A DNA stretch of 64,000 nucleotides from Methanosphaera sp. (GTDB lineage: Archaea; Methanobacteriota; Methanobacteria; Methanobacteriales; Methanobacteriaceae): assembly GCF_022768985.1 (NCBI RefSeq), contig NZ_JALEKL010000011.1:1-64000 (forward strand). Reading direction: 5' to 3'. The translations under genes and the position numbers were made by a program. This document shows, piece after piece, positions 49,276 to 58,577 of the stretch. The stretch's first letter is position 1. Each line of letters starts with the position of its first letter. The notes under the pieces were generated by a model that ran no database searches, had not been told where the DNA came from, and saw nothing but the letters and a program-made list of their open reading frames with translations.

Positions 49276-50196
49276 TTAGTTATTAAATGAATCATTCATT
49301 TTTTCAAGTGCTTGTTCTGTTGTTGGAATATTTGTCTGTGTTCCTTGTGCTTGTACAATGTATGATGCAACAGTTGATGCAAACTCTCCACTATATCGTA
49401 TATCATTTCCACGTATGTATTGTACAAGGAATGCTGCACGGTATGAATCTCCTGCTCCTGTTGGATCTTGTGCATCTACTACTACTGGATCAATTTCTAC
49501 TGGATCTTCTCCATCAACATAGATTATACTTCCTTTTTCTCCAAGACTTTTTACTATAATTTCAGGACCATATTCTATTAATTCATCAATATTTTTTTCC
49601 ATTAAATCACAAATACAGTCAATTTCATGTTCATTTCCAAAGAGAATGTTACAGTTTGCTATTATTTCTTCTAAGTTTTTTGTTGAATATAAGTTTAAAT
49701 CTTGTCCTGGATCAAATGATACAAGTTTATCATTTTCATATGCAAATTTTGCTGATTTTATATTAAATTCAGGATCTCCTGTTGCAATGTGTAGTGCTTC
49801 TGCATTAAGTATTGCATCTTCTGGAACTGGTGTTGTTTCATATTTTTCTGCTGCTCCCCAGTAGAAGTAGAACATTTGTTGATCATCAGGATCTGTTAGA
49901 ACAAATGCTGTTGGTGTGTTAAGATTTTCATCTAGGATCATGTTTGAAATTTCAACATTGTTTTGTTTTAATTGATCTTCATAGTCACTGTTTTTGAAAT
50001 CTTTTCCTATACATGAGATAAGTTCTACATCAAGACCAAGTTTTGCTGCAATAACTGCTACATTTCCTGCTGCTCCACCATATAAACGATCCATTTTATT
50101 AACTCTTGCTGATGTATTTACTTTTGAAAACTGTTTTACCTGCATGATATAATCAAAGCATGTATGTCCTATTACTAGTAAATCTGTATTTGCCAT
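49276..50196 (-). CDS. PfkB-family kinase, nucleoside-kinase-like
   Basis: The 306-residue ribokinase-fold enzyme has an N-terminal GGAAGNVAVIAAKLGL substrate motif and the C-terminal catalytic DPTGAGDSYRAAF (anion hole and Asp base). Methanogen relatives (such as MJ0406) phosphorylate nucleosides; sugar specificity cannot be decided by reading. AAGGAGG precedes ATG 50196. Confidence 0.88.
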   Translation of the reverse strand: MANTDLLVIGHTCFDYIMQVKQFSKVNTSARVNKMDRLYGGAAGNVAVIAAKLGLDVELISCIGKDFKNSDYEDQLKQNNVEISNMILDENLNTPTAFVLTDPDDQQMFYFYWGAAEKYETTPVPEDAILNAEALHIATGDPEFNIKSAKFAYENDKLVSFDPGQDLNLYSTKNLEEIIANCNILFGNEHEIDCICDLMEKNIDELIEYGPEIIVKSLGEKGSIIYVDGEDPVEIDPVVVDAQDPTGAGDSYRAAFLVQYIRGNDIRYSGEFASTVASYIVQAQGTQTNIPTTEQALEKMNDSFNN

Positions 50197-50595
50197 TTTT
50201 ATAATCCTCCTTATGGATTTTACTAAAAAAGTTTTTTTTGAATTTATTTTCTAAATTTGCTACTACTAATTTATTATTTTCACATATTTTTTCCATAGTA
50301 GTTTTATGGAATCTTATTTTACATTTATATAAAAAAAGACTTTTTTTTCTTAAAGGTAAATGTTGTAAATATTGATCTATTAAAAAATATGATTTAAGTA
50401 TAATTATTTATTATTTTTTATAATTCATAAGTAGTTTATTATTAAATTATAATAATAGTAAATTTTTATTATAAAGATAATTATCTATTTTTTGAAATAA
50501 ACTTATCCATATTTTGATTAATAAAGATTAATAATTTAACTCTATAAAAACTATATATTATTATTTAAAATGAAAAATTAATTTTTGATGATAAA
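50197..50595. other. divergent intergenic region between the kinase and YbjQ-domain genes
   Basis: Four hundred AT-rich bases with T-tracts and several TATA-like strings; no coding sequence, RNA gene or palindrome stands out. Confidence 0.5.
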
Positions 50596-51417
50596 ATGTT
50601 TGAAAAGTTATTTAATAAGAAAACTGGAATTCATCTTTTTGCAATTATTATAGGAACAATTGCAGGACTGCTTTCTGTTGAGGTATGTCTTAGATTTAAT
50701 TTAGCATTGTTTGGATTTAATATTTGTATTATTTTATCTCCTGTTATTGCAGGATTTGTTGAAACTGTACTTGCACGTTATTTTACACAACAGACATCTG
50801 GTGCTATAAGTGCTATTATTTTATTTATTGTTACAAATATTATTGGATGGTTTTTCCCGGCAAATCCTATTAAATTTAATATTTTTACAGTTGGTGGACT
50901 TCTTCTTATGATCCAGGCAGCATTTCCTCTTACAATAAATTGTATTCTTATTGGTGTTCTTCTTTTTATTGTTAATAATATTGGACGTTGTATTTCATGG
51001 ATTCGTCGTAAGCTTAATTTATCAGGGCGTAGTAATGTTATTGAATTTAATGCTATTGATGATATTAAAGATGAGTATAATATCTTAATTTTTAATGAAG
51101 ATAATGGTATTGATATTAAAAAGTATCTTGGTATGATTGTTGTTGAAGATATTATTGAATTTGAGGAACGTTCAAAAAGTGAAGTTATGGATTATATTGG
51201 AAGTTCTCTTGATGATAAGATGAAAATTAAGCATGATGATTATCTTAAGGCTAAGGATTTTATTATTAATGAATTGAAAAAAAAGGCACATGATATAGGT
51301 GCTAATGCTATTGTTAATCTTAAAGTTGAATATACTAATTATAATCAACAACTTCCACCTGATATGCTGATAATTGCATATGGAACTGCTGTTATTATTG
51401 ATGAGAAATATCTTTAA
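50596..51417 (+). CDS. membrane protein with C-terminal YbjQ-like domain
   Basis: The 273-residue protein has four membrane segments (about 10-145) and a cytoplasmic YbjQ/DUF74-type domain (about 165-270), with ILIFNEDNGIDIKKYLGMIVVEDII and KKKAHDIGANAIVNLKVEY. YbjQ domains are small pentameric folds sometimes called heavy-metal-binding, but the function is not proven. The gene appears monocistronic. Confidence 0.75.
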   Translation: MFEKLFNKKTGIHLFAIIIGTIAGLLSVEVCLRFNLALFGFNICIILSPVIAGFVETVLARYFTQQTSGAISAIILFIVTNIIGWFFPANPIKFNIFTVGGLLLMIQAAFPLTINCILIGVLLFIVNNIGRCISWIRRKLNLSGRSNVIEFNAIDDIKDEYNILIFNEDNGIDIKKYLGMIVVEDIIEFEERSKSEVMDYIGSSLDDKMKIKHDDYLKAKDFIINELKKKAHDIGANAIVNLKVEYTNYNQQLPPDMLIIAYGTAVIIDEKYL

Positions 51418-51496
51418 AATAAGTTCAGATTTTAAGTTGTAAATAAAATAAAAAAAAATAAAAGAAAAAAAGGTTTGTCTAATTTTTAAATTAATT

Positions 51497-51507
51497 CCCC
51501 TTTTTTT
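51497..51507 (+). terminator. CCCC plus T7 after the YbjQ-domain gene
   Basis: CCCCTTTTTTT lies about 80 bases after the stop codon. It fits the recurrent C-rich/T-tract pattern. Confidence 0.4.
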
Positions 51508-51621
51508 ACTTTTGATTAATATTCTACACCATTTTTCTTTAGAATAATAATATGTCTTTAATTTTTAGAATAATAATTTAAGTGAAGGTTAAATTTAGGG
51601 GGTCAGGGCGTGATGAAAACT

Positions 51622-53940
51622 CTATTGAGTTTCCCATCTTTTTCTGTCCATTAATTCTTGTTTTTTACCTGCATTCCATCCACCGGATGAACTTTCTGCA
51701 TGACCTACTTGTTGTACATATCCTGTTATACGGTCATACCATTCCACATTTCTTGTTTCTCCACAGTGTGTACAGGTTGTTTGAAGTCCTTTCATTAATG
51801 TTTTACAGTTGATACAGAAACTTAATGCACTACTGTATGCCCAGAATCCAATATCTGTTTTTCTTGTAATTTTATTTGTAAGACTCATTAAACTGTCAGG
51901 GTCACTGTATGATTCTCCCATAAATGCATGGAATATGTGTCCACCTTGTGTTAATGGATGGTATTCTGATTCTATTTTTATTTTTTCAGGAAGACTCATT
52001 GCTGTATCTACAGGTACGTGACTACTGTTTGTGTAGTATGAAGCATCACTATCACCATTACATATTACTTGATCTGGGTATCTTTCACGATCCATTGTTG
52101 CAAATCTGTATGCTGTACTTTCTGCTGGTGTTTGGATTACTCCCCATCTTAGGTGTGTTTCATCTTTAAGTTCATCTACTCTTTCATTGATGTATTTTAT
52201 TACTTTAAGTCCGAGTTTGTTTGAACTTGGATCTTCTAGTCCTGCTCCTGTTTGTGCAAGAAGCATTTCATTAAGTCCTACAAATCCAAATGATAATGTA
52301 CTGTTATCTACCATGTAGTATGGATCTTCTCCCATTTTCTGTGTAAGGAATGGTAAGATTTTGTAGTCATTTAGACATTTAAGTGCTCTTTGACGTCTTA
52401 GCATGAGTACATCTTGTGATATTTGCATGTAATCATCAAGATAGTCAAATATTTCATTTTCATCTCTTGCATCGTATCCTATTCTTGGTAGGTTCATTGT
52501 TACATATGCGAGGTTTCCTGTTCTAAGACAGTCTTTTTCCCAGTCACCTGTCCAGTTATCTGAAAGTCTTGTACGACATCCCATGTAGTTTGCCATGTTT
52601 CCCATGTAGTCTGGTAGCATGTTTATGAAGTATGCTGTTCCAAATTTAGCTGATAGGTAGTGTACACGGTTTATGTCTTCTTCAAATTCTGGTGTTAGAC
52701 ATTCTTTTCTTAGGTAGTAGATTGTGTTAGGGAAAAGGTGTGGTTTTCCTTCTGAATCTCCTTTAATTAATGCTTCTGTAAATGCTCTTTGGAGAAGTCT
52801 TACTTCTTTTTCAAAGTCTCCATATACTCCTACTACTTTTCCTCCAGATCCGTATGCTGGTTCATTTTTAAGGAAATCTGGTACTGTGAATTCAAGTCCT
52901 ATACTTGTAAATGGTACTTGTCCTCCACGTGCTGCATATGCCATGTTGAGGTTGAATATAAGCATTTCTACTGCTTGTTTTATTTTTTCATATGGAAGTC
53001 CTACAGCAAATGGTGCTACAAATACGTTCCATAGACTCATTGCTTGTCCTCCACTCATGTTTTGCTGTGCTGCAAGCATTATTTCTCCTGAGTGGTTCAT
53101 GAGTGTTTCAATATGATTTGGTGCTCCTGCTACACTTGTGTGATCTCCTGTTCCATCTACTTTTAATCCATATCTTATGAATTGTCTTAGGTCGTGTTGG
53201 AGACAGTTTATTGGTCTTCCTGCAAAGAATTCAAGGTCGTGTATGTGGATTGTTCCATTCATGTGTGCATCTGCAAGATTGTGTGGTAAGATGTTAAGTA
53301 GTGCGTATTGTTTTAGTGATTCATCTGCTACGTATTTGTGGATTGTTTCAGGGTTATGCATCATGTTTGCATTGTCTTTGTTTCCTGCTTCAATTAGGTT
53401 TGTTATGTTGTATACTGGCATTCCTAGTCTTGTGTATTTGCGTCTTAGTGATTCAAGTCCGTTTTCTGTGAGTTTGGTGTTTACCATTTCTCTTATTATT
53501 GGTGCTGTTAGGTAGTCTAGTTCTAGTTTTTTAAGTTCTTTGTATACTTCGTTTGCTATTTTATTTGCAAGTTTTGGTGTTGTTTGTGTTTCTTGAACGA
53601 GTGTGTTTACGATTTTTGATTTGTCGAATGGTTCTATTGTGTCTCTTGCTGTTCTTACACGTAGTGTGTTGTAGTTGTAGTATTTGTCTGCTAGTGTTTC
53701 GTTTTCATCTTTAAGGAAGTTGTATATTTTATTTTTTATTTCCTTTGTTGTCATATCTTCGTGTGCTTCTTTGGACACTTTGTATGCTATTTTTTCAGCT
53801 AGTCCTAGTGGAATGTTTATCATTATACAGGATTTTACTAGTTTTTCGTAGCTGAATTTTTCTTTTATACCATCGTTTTTCATTACATATATGTCGTTTA
53901 GATTGTATGTATCTTGTATGGTTTCAGGATCTTTCATCAT
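51622..53940 (-). CDS. nrdD: anaerobic ribonucleoside-triphosphate reductase
   Basis: The 772-residue class III reductase makes deoxyribonucleotides with a glycyl radical. It has an N-terminal ATP-cone (about 10-100; EKFSYEKLVKSCIMINIPLGL), the core with QHDLRQFIRYGL and NMSGGQAMSLWNVF, a C-terminal zinc site (CINCKTL...CTHCGE) and the glycyl radical loop DRITGYVQQVG. The activase NrdG is not adjacent. A possible operator, GTTC-N10-GAAC, lies just upstream of its TATA box (54011-54020). Confidence 0.96.
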   Translation of the reverse strand: MMKDPETIQDTYNLNDIYVMKNDGIKEKFSYEKLVKSCIMINIPLGLAEKIAYKVSKEAHEDMTTKEIKNKIYNFLKDENETLADKYYNYNTLRVRTARDTIEPFDKSKIVNTLVQETQTTPKLANKIANEVYKELKKLELDYLTAPIIREMVNTKLTENGLESLRRKYTRLGMPVYNITNLIEAGNKDNANMMHNPETIHKYVADESLKQYALLNILPHNLADAHMNGTIHIHDLEFFAGRPINCLQHDLRQFIRYGLKVDGTGDHTSVAGAPNHIETLMNHSGEIMLAAQQNMSGGQAMSLWNVFVAPFAVGLPYEKIKQAVEMLIFNLNMAYAARGGQVPFTSIGLEFTVPDFLKNEPAYGSGGKVVGVYGDFEKEVRLLQRAFTEALIKGDSEGKPHLFPNTIYYLRKECLTPEFEEDINRVHYLSAKFGTAYFINMLPDYMGNMANYMGCRTRLSDNWTGDWEKDCLRTGNLAYVTMNLPRIGYDARDENEIFDYLDDYMQISQDVLMLRRQRALKCLNDYKILPFLTQKMGEDPYYMVDNSTLSFGFVGLNEMLLAQTGAGLEDPSSNKLGLKVIKYINERVDELKDETHLRWGVIQTPAESTAYRFATMDRERYPDQVICNGDSDASYYTNSSHVPVDTAMSLPEKIKIESEYHPLTQGGHIFHAFMGESYSDPDSLMSLTNKITRKTDIGFWAYSSALSFCINCKTLMKGLQTTCTHCGETRNVEWYDRITGYVQQVGHAESSSGGWNAGKKQELMDRKRWETQ

Positions 53941-54010
53941 TTTTTATCACACACCCATATATTTTTTTTAGTCATATTTTCTTTGTATTATTAATTTTGA
54001 TTAAAAGATT

Positions 54011-54020
54011 ATATATATTT
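54011..54020 (-). promoter_or_regulatory. nrdD TATA box candidate
   Basis: AAATATATAT on the minus strand lies about 70 bases upstream of the nrdD ATG, directly downstream of the 54032-54049 palindrome. Confidence 0.45.
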
Positions 54021-54031
54021 AACTAAAAATA

Positions 54032-54049
54032 GTTCAAAGTTATACGAAC
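54032..54049. promoter_or_regulatory. palindrome GTTC-N10-GAAC, site 1
   Basis: TAGTTCAAAGTTATACGAAC contains four-base arms with a 10-base spacer and shares flanks TAGTTCAAA and CGAACAT with site 2 at 54340-54357. It lies just upstream of the nrdD TATA box. Confidence 0.5.
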
Positions 54050-54339
54050 ATAATTAGTAGTTAAACAAACAATTAAATGAATAAAAATGAAGTTAAAAAA
54101 TAATAAAAAATATAGTGAAATAGGATTTATACTAATTTTTTAACATAATAAAACATTAATTTTAATTTATTTATTAAATTAAGTTATTTAAAGTATTATT
54201 TTTTAATTTAAAAAATTTAAAATCCATTTTTAAAATAATTTTGTGCAATATTTTTAATTAAAACTAGATTTATTTCTAAGATAATATTTTTTTAAAATGT
54301 CAAATTTTGCAATAATTTCAAGAATTTAAGTAATATTTA

Positions 54340-54357
54340 GTTCAAAAACTAGCGAAC
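54340..54357. promoter_or_regulatory. palindrome GTTC-N10-GAAC, site 2
   Basis: TAGTTCAAAAACTAGCGAAC has the same arms, spacer length and flanks as site 1, 308 bases away. It lies about 50 bases past the polC stop codon. Confidence 0.5.
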
Positions 54358-54407
54358 ATTATACGGGTATGGGTATACTAAATTTTTAATAAAAAAAAGT
54401 AGATGTA

Positions 54408-57400
54408 TTAGAAAAATACATCAAGAGAACTCTGCTTAGATTTATCACTTTCAAAGAGAGAATTAATAGAAGTTTCAAGAACCTCAATACGCTCAACAAC
54501 ATAAGGATTAATAGGATAACGATGTGCTAAATCCTTAGAAATCTCCAAGTACTTAAGAACAGAACCCTTAGAAATACTTAAAATCAAGTTATTACCACAA
54601 CTACACTGACCTGAAAGTGGAATACGTCTATACTTCTCACCACATTTGGTACAACGAACCTTCTGTCTTGAAAAAGCACGAATATTACCAGTCATATCAG
54701 GAAGGAAGTGAGAATTAAGAACACCCTCAACTACACCCTTCTGATCAACAGCACGAAGAAGCTCAGCAAGAGCAATCTGACTTTCAACTTTCTCTGTCAT
54801 AGAATCAAGAGACTTATAAAGACAAATCTTAGGACCTGCATGAATAGATGATGTTGGATGTGAATACATAATACCATGATACTGCTCATCAGTACCAAGT
54901 CTTGATTCAACATTATCAATAAGATCATTTACATCAGAAGGTTTCACACCACCTTCCTCTGTTTTATGATAAATTTCAAGAGGAATTCTCCACATACAAT
55001 CAATATTATGTGATTCATCATCTATCTCTTCAGGATCAATACGACTACTTAAAACCAGTGGTGCATCCATACTACCACCACGAGTACTTGGAAGATAAGT
55101 TTTTCCAAAGTTAAGCAGAGCATCAAGAAGAAGCATTACAGCATCCTCATCACTATCACAATTACGTCTTTTAGCTGAATGGAAATAAGGATGAGCATAA
55201 CAACCTGCAGCCTTAGTATAACCTACAATACGACCAAGAACACCAGCAGATGTATGCGGTGCAAGACCAGCAATAAGTTCACCTACAAGATCAAGACGAC
55301 TTTCTGCATTATAAAATGGTTCCATATTATAATACTTAACTAGAAGATCATCAATAAACTTTGAAACCTTAAGAAGATAATCTCCACAACTTTCACTTAC
55401 AACAACATCCTGAATCTTAATTTCAATAATCTGATCATCATTTTCAATAGGATTACCATAAATATCTTCTGTATATCCTAACTCCTTAATTTTTTCATAT
55501 GGAACACCGATCTCACTAGGAATAAAATGTGTAAGTGGAAGATCAGTTGAATCATGACGTACAGTACCATCACGATATGTGTAAATTCCATTACGAGCAC
55601 GAAGAATACCCTTCTCTAGTGGTTCAGGATATTTATCTTCTGATATTAATCCTTTAACACCTTTTACCTCATCAAGACGTCTAATATTTACATTTTCAAA
55701 TGCACGATTAAGTTCCTTGTCAAGATTTATAGTTTTAAGACCAGAATTTTGAAGTTCTGTACGTTCACCACAAACAGGACAAATTGACCTATATGATGTT
55801 ACAAGACAGTCAGGATTTGTACATCTACACTTTGCAAGTGTAACTTTTATCTTTCCTTTCTTTGATGCTTCAACTATATTACGTATATTTCCTGCATAGT
55901 TTCCAATTGGAAATAGTGAATGTGGTGCAGGTCTCATAAGTCTTTCCTTTGTTTTCTCTGGACGACCAACACGACCACCAATATATGTAGGAGCTTTAGC
56001 TTTAATAGTTGTTGGACTTATCATATTTAATGCATCAATTGTATTAATATTCTCATCATCTGAAAGATGAGCTGGTATAGTCATCATTAAAGCATAAAGA
56101 TCATCATTTGAAACTATAATATTATTATCTTCTACTTTGTGTGTAACACCAAGTACTTCTAGTATTCTTTTATGATATGTACGTGGCAGTGGATTTACAT
56201 CACAATTAAATACATCATCTGGTGATTGTATATTTTCATATAAAAAGTCATGTAACTTATTTAATTCCTCTTTTGTCACATCATGATAGTAGAATGTATA
56301 CTTTGGATGAAGTGGTGTATCAGTTAATTGTGCTATTTCAAATGCCTTTTTAGCATCAATATCTAAAGCAAGTAGATCATCAACTTCAAGTTCTTCCCTG
56401 AAATTTATGCCAAAATCATCATGACTTTCTTTATAGTAATCTGATACTTCAACTTCCTGTGCCCACCATTCCTCACACCATGCTGATACATCAAGTGGAA
56501 TATTACCACGTAGATATTCACCAAATGCAACAAGCATATCACCAAGGAATATGATCTCGACAACATCACGTCTTATCTTTATTGCCTCAGATACACTACT
56601 TACCTGTACTACATCTCCATTTGATAGTTTAACAATAGGTCCTTCAACACAGTCACATGGAACAACACAGTTACCTTTTCCTGGTTTTTCAATCTTCATC
56701 TGTGTTCCAACAGCAAGGAATTGTACAATTTCCATTGTTGCAGGATGTATTGCCATTGATGCAAGACCACTATCACGTGTTCTTCCATAACGTAGACGGA
56801 ATCCTCCTTTTGCCCCAGGATAGGACATTACAGGACGTCCACCAATTATATCTTCCATGTATTTTGCTTTCTTTTTAGGCTTAATTTTTACCTCTTCATC
56901 TTTCTTTTCATCTTCTACAGGTTTCTTCTCAGATTTTGGTGCTGTGAAATCTTCAAGCCATTTCCATCCATCAATTTTAAGAGTATTTGCATATTTAACT
57001 ATCTTTCTTGACTTCTGAATAATACCTTCAGCTATAGCAAGAAGTGCCCCTCCACGAATATGATTTGTTTCAACACGTGGAAGATCCCTATTTTGTACCT
57101 CGATTGGATCTGTTTGTTCTCCTGTTACTTCTACTGGTATTCCACGAACAGCTTTTCTTACCTCATCTGATGTTGGTGAATACTGAAGATTTGTAACTTC
57201 TGATTCATATAATTCAACTTCTTCTACATATCTTTCAATTTCATCATCAGTAGGCTTATATCTGTCAAGTCCCTGTGCCATCCTAATATAATCACCAAGA
57301 AGTACACTTAGTGCTGCAGCTGTTCCTCCTGCACTACGTATAGGACCTGCAAAGTATACACCAAAACATTTAGTTCCATCTGGATTATCTTTAATTTTTA

Positions 57401-57752
57401 CCTTAGCAATACCCTCAAGTGGTGCTGCAACTACTCCTTCTGTAAGAATAGCAAGTGCTGTACGTATTGCACTATCTGCATTTTTTTCCTGTACTTCATA
57501 GTCATTTTCACCCTGGTCAACATCATCACGTGTTGCAATTTCCTTTGCTATTTGAAATGCAACTTCCTCACGTGACATTGACTCTTCAAGCTCTTTTATA
57601 CGTTTTGCCACACCTTCAGGACCTACAAGCCCCTCTACACGTTCTGCAAGATCCTTTGCAAGTGGAATTTCTGGGGCTAATTCCAAATCTTTTCCCTGAC
57701 TACGTGCTTTTTTTGCTATATCATAAAGTTCATGAGTTTTTTCCTCTAACAT
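54408..57752 (-). CDS. polC: DNA polymerase II (PolD) large subunit DP2
   Basis: The 1114-residue DP2 is the polymerase subunit of archaeal replicative PolD. It includes PEGVAKRIKELE, GVYFAGPIRSAGGTAAALSVL, GGRPVMSYPGAKGGFRLRYG, GRVGRPEKTKERLM, zinc motifs (CRCTNPDC...CPVCGE; CTKCGEKYRRI...CSCG) and the double-psi barrel catalytic region SAKRRNCDSDEDAVMLL. No intein interrupts it. It ends with KQSSLDVFF, a PIP-box-like tail for PCNA. From this ATG the family's usual DYF-MLEEKT start is cut: in-frame codons for L/M-D-Y-F-D lie just upstream, and CTG at 57765-57767 is 7 bases after GGGGG, so CTG is the likelier start. Confidence 0.96.
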   Translation of the reverse strand: MLEEKTHELYDIAKKARSQGKDLELAPEIPLAKDLAERVEGLVGPEGVAKRIKELEESMSREEVAFQIAKEIATRDDVDQGENDYEVQEKNADSAIRTALAILTEGVVAAPLEGIAKVKIKDNPDGTKCFGVYFAGPIRSAGGTAAALSVLLGDYIRMAQGLDRYKPTDDEIERYVEEVELYESEVTNLQYSPTSDEVRKAVRGIPVEVTGEQTDPIEVQNRDLPRVETNHIRGGALLAIAEGIIQKSRKIVKYANTLKIDGWKWLEDFTAPKSEKKPVEDEKKDEEVKIKPKKKAKYMEDIIGGRPVMSYPGAKGGFRLRYGRTRDSGLASMAIHPATMEIVQFLAVGTQMKIEKPGKGNCVVPCDCVEGPIVKLSNGDVVQVSSVSEAIKIRRDVVEIIFLGDMLVAFGEYLRGNIPLDVSAWCEEWWAQEVEVSDYYKESHDDFGINFREELEVDDLLALDIDAKKAFEIAQLTDTPLHPKYTFYYHDVTKEELNKLHDFLYENIQSPDDVFNCDVNPLPRTYHKRILEVLGVTHKVEDNNIIVSNDDLYALMMTIPAHLSDDENINTIDALNMISPTTIKAKAPTYIGGRVGRPEKTKERLMRPAPHSLFPIGNYAGNIRNIVEASKKGKIKVTLAKCRCTNPDCLVTSYRSICPVCGERTELQNSGLKTINLDKELNRAFENVNIRRLDEVKGVKGLISEDKYPEPLEKGILRARNGIYTYRDGTVRHDSTDLPLTHFIPSEIGVPYEKIKELGYTEDIYGNPIENDDQIIEIKIQDVVVSESCGDYLLKVSKFIDDLLVKYYNMEPFYNAESRLDLVGELIAGLAPHTSAGVLGRIVGYTKAAGCYAHPYFHSAKRRNCDSDEDAVMLLLDALLNFGKTYLPSTRGGSMDAPLVLSSRIDPEEIDDESHNIDCMWRIPLEIYHKTEEGGVKPSDVNDLIDNVESRLGTDEQYHGIMYSHPTSSIHAGPKICLYKSLDSMTEKVESQIALAELLRAVDQKGVVEGVLNSHFLPDMTGNIRAFSRQKVRCTKCGEKYRRIPLSGQCSCGNNLILSISKGSVLKYLEISKDLAHRYPINPYVVERIEVLETSINSLFESDKSKQSSLDVFF

Positions 57753-57764
57753 GTCAAAATAATC

Positions 57765-57779
57765 CAGATAAATTCCCCC
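57765..57779 (-). promoter_or_regulatory. polC ribosome binding site placed for a CUG start
   Basis: GGGGG (57775-57779) is 7 bases from CTG (57765-57767) but 22 bases from the first ATG. The codons between CTG and that ATG encode D-Y-F-D, matching the conserved DP2 N-terminus, so the region is translated. Confidence 0.6.
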
Positions 57780-57882
57780 TAAAAAATGGTAAAGTTTTAC
57801 TAGTAATATAATATATTTCTTATCTACAATAAATTTTTAATTAATAATATATTATACTAGGTTTAAAAATTAAATTTAAAAT

Positions 57883-58539
57883 CTAATAAAAAAATATGTA
57901 GGGTAGTGGATACATTACATGTATTGTAATATATGCTAATGTAAGTACTATGAATAGAAAAGTTCCTCCCACATAATTTATGAAATCTCTACAATTTAGT
58001 GGAATACTTACAACAATAGGCTTGTTTTGTTGCATGTTTTTTGCACATTTATATGTATCATAAAGACAGTAGCAAATAAAAGCCCAATTTAAGATTGTGT
58101 AGATGTAGAAGTTAACATGTACATCTATCCAAAGGAAAAGTAATCCCCATAGTAATCTTTTTATAAATCTTCTATAAAGTCCTAGATATAGAAGACCTAC
58201 ACCTGCTATGTCTACTACTGAAAATATGGCAGATATTACCACTGCAACTTTCAGATTTTTAGAATCATCATATTCTTCAAATGGTTCAAATATGAATTTT
58301 ATTATTTTTGGAATATTTTTACTTCTTTTTTGTTTATATCTATTTTCTATGTATATTTCTGGAAGATCTTCATCTTTTAATTTTAAAATTTTAGAATATA
58401 ATCTTCTACATTCTTTTACATATTCTAATATTCCTAGTTGTTCACATTGAGAATTACTTTCTAGGGGTTTTCCACATACACTACATATCTCATCTTTGCT
58501 TTCATTGATATGAAAACATCTAAGACATCTTCTCTTCAA
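57883..58539 (-). CDS. zinc-ribbon membrane protein with TM2-like segment
   Basis: The 218-residue protein has an N-terminal zinc ribbon CX2CX10CX2C (C5, C8, C19, C22), a helical linker, and three to four membrane segments. The stretch GLLYLGLYRRFIKRLLWGL, followed by CLYDTYKCAKNMQQNKPI, matches the small TM2-like proteins at 60655-62659, so it looks like a fusion of zinc ribbon plus that module. Start TTG 58539 follows GGGAGAA. Function unknown; first listed member of a minus-strand cluster running to 63.0 kb. Confidence 0.72.
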   Translation of the reverse strand: MKRRCLRCFHINESKDEICSVCGKPLESNSQCEQLGILEYVKECRRLYSKILKLKDEDLPEIYIENRYKQKRSKNIPKIIKFIFEPFEEYDDSKNLKVAVVISAIFSVVDIAGVGLLYLGLYRRFIKRLLWGLLFLWIDVHVNFYIYTILNWAFICYCLYDTYKCAKNMQQNKPIVVSIPLNCRDFINYVGGTFLFIVLTLAYITIHVMYPLPYIFFY

Positions 58540-58577
58540 TTAAATTATTCTCCCTATTTTCTTTTTTTATTAAATAT

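Larger units (their letters stand above)
53941..54407. other. 467-bp intergenic region between polC and nrdD
   Basis: No coding sequence is seen. It holds the nrdD promoter, the two GTTC-N10-GAAC sites, and a TATAC-N8-GTATA inverted repeat near 54361-54380 beside the polC 3' end. Confidence 0.6.

Noticed and set aside
53177-53515. Plus-strand open frame inside nrdD
   Set aside because: Antisense shadow of a long conserved gene; no ribosome site or domain.
54408-57752. Possible intein in PolD large subunit
   Set aside because: The protein is 1114 residues with continuous family motifs; no splice-junction Cys/Asn blocks or homing-endonuclease motifs are visible.
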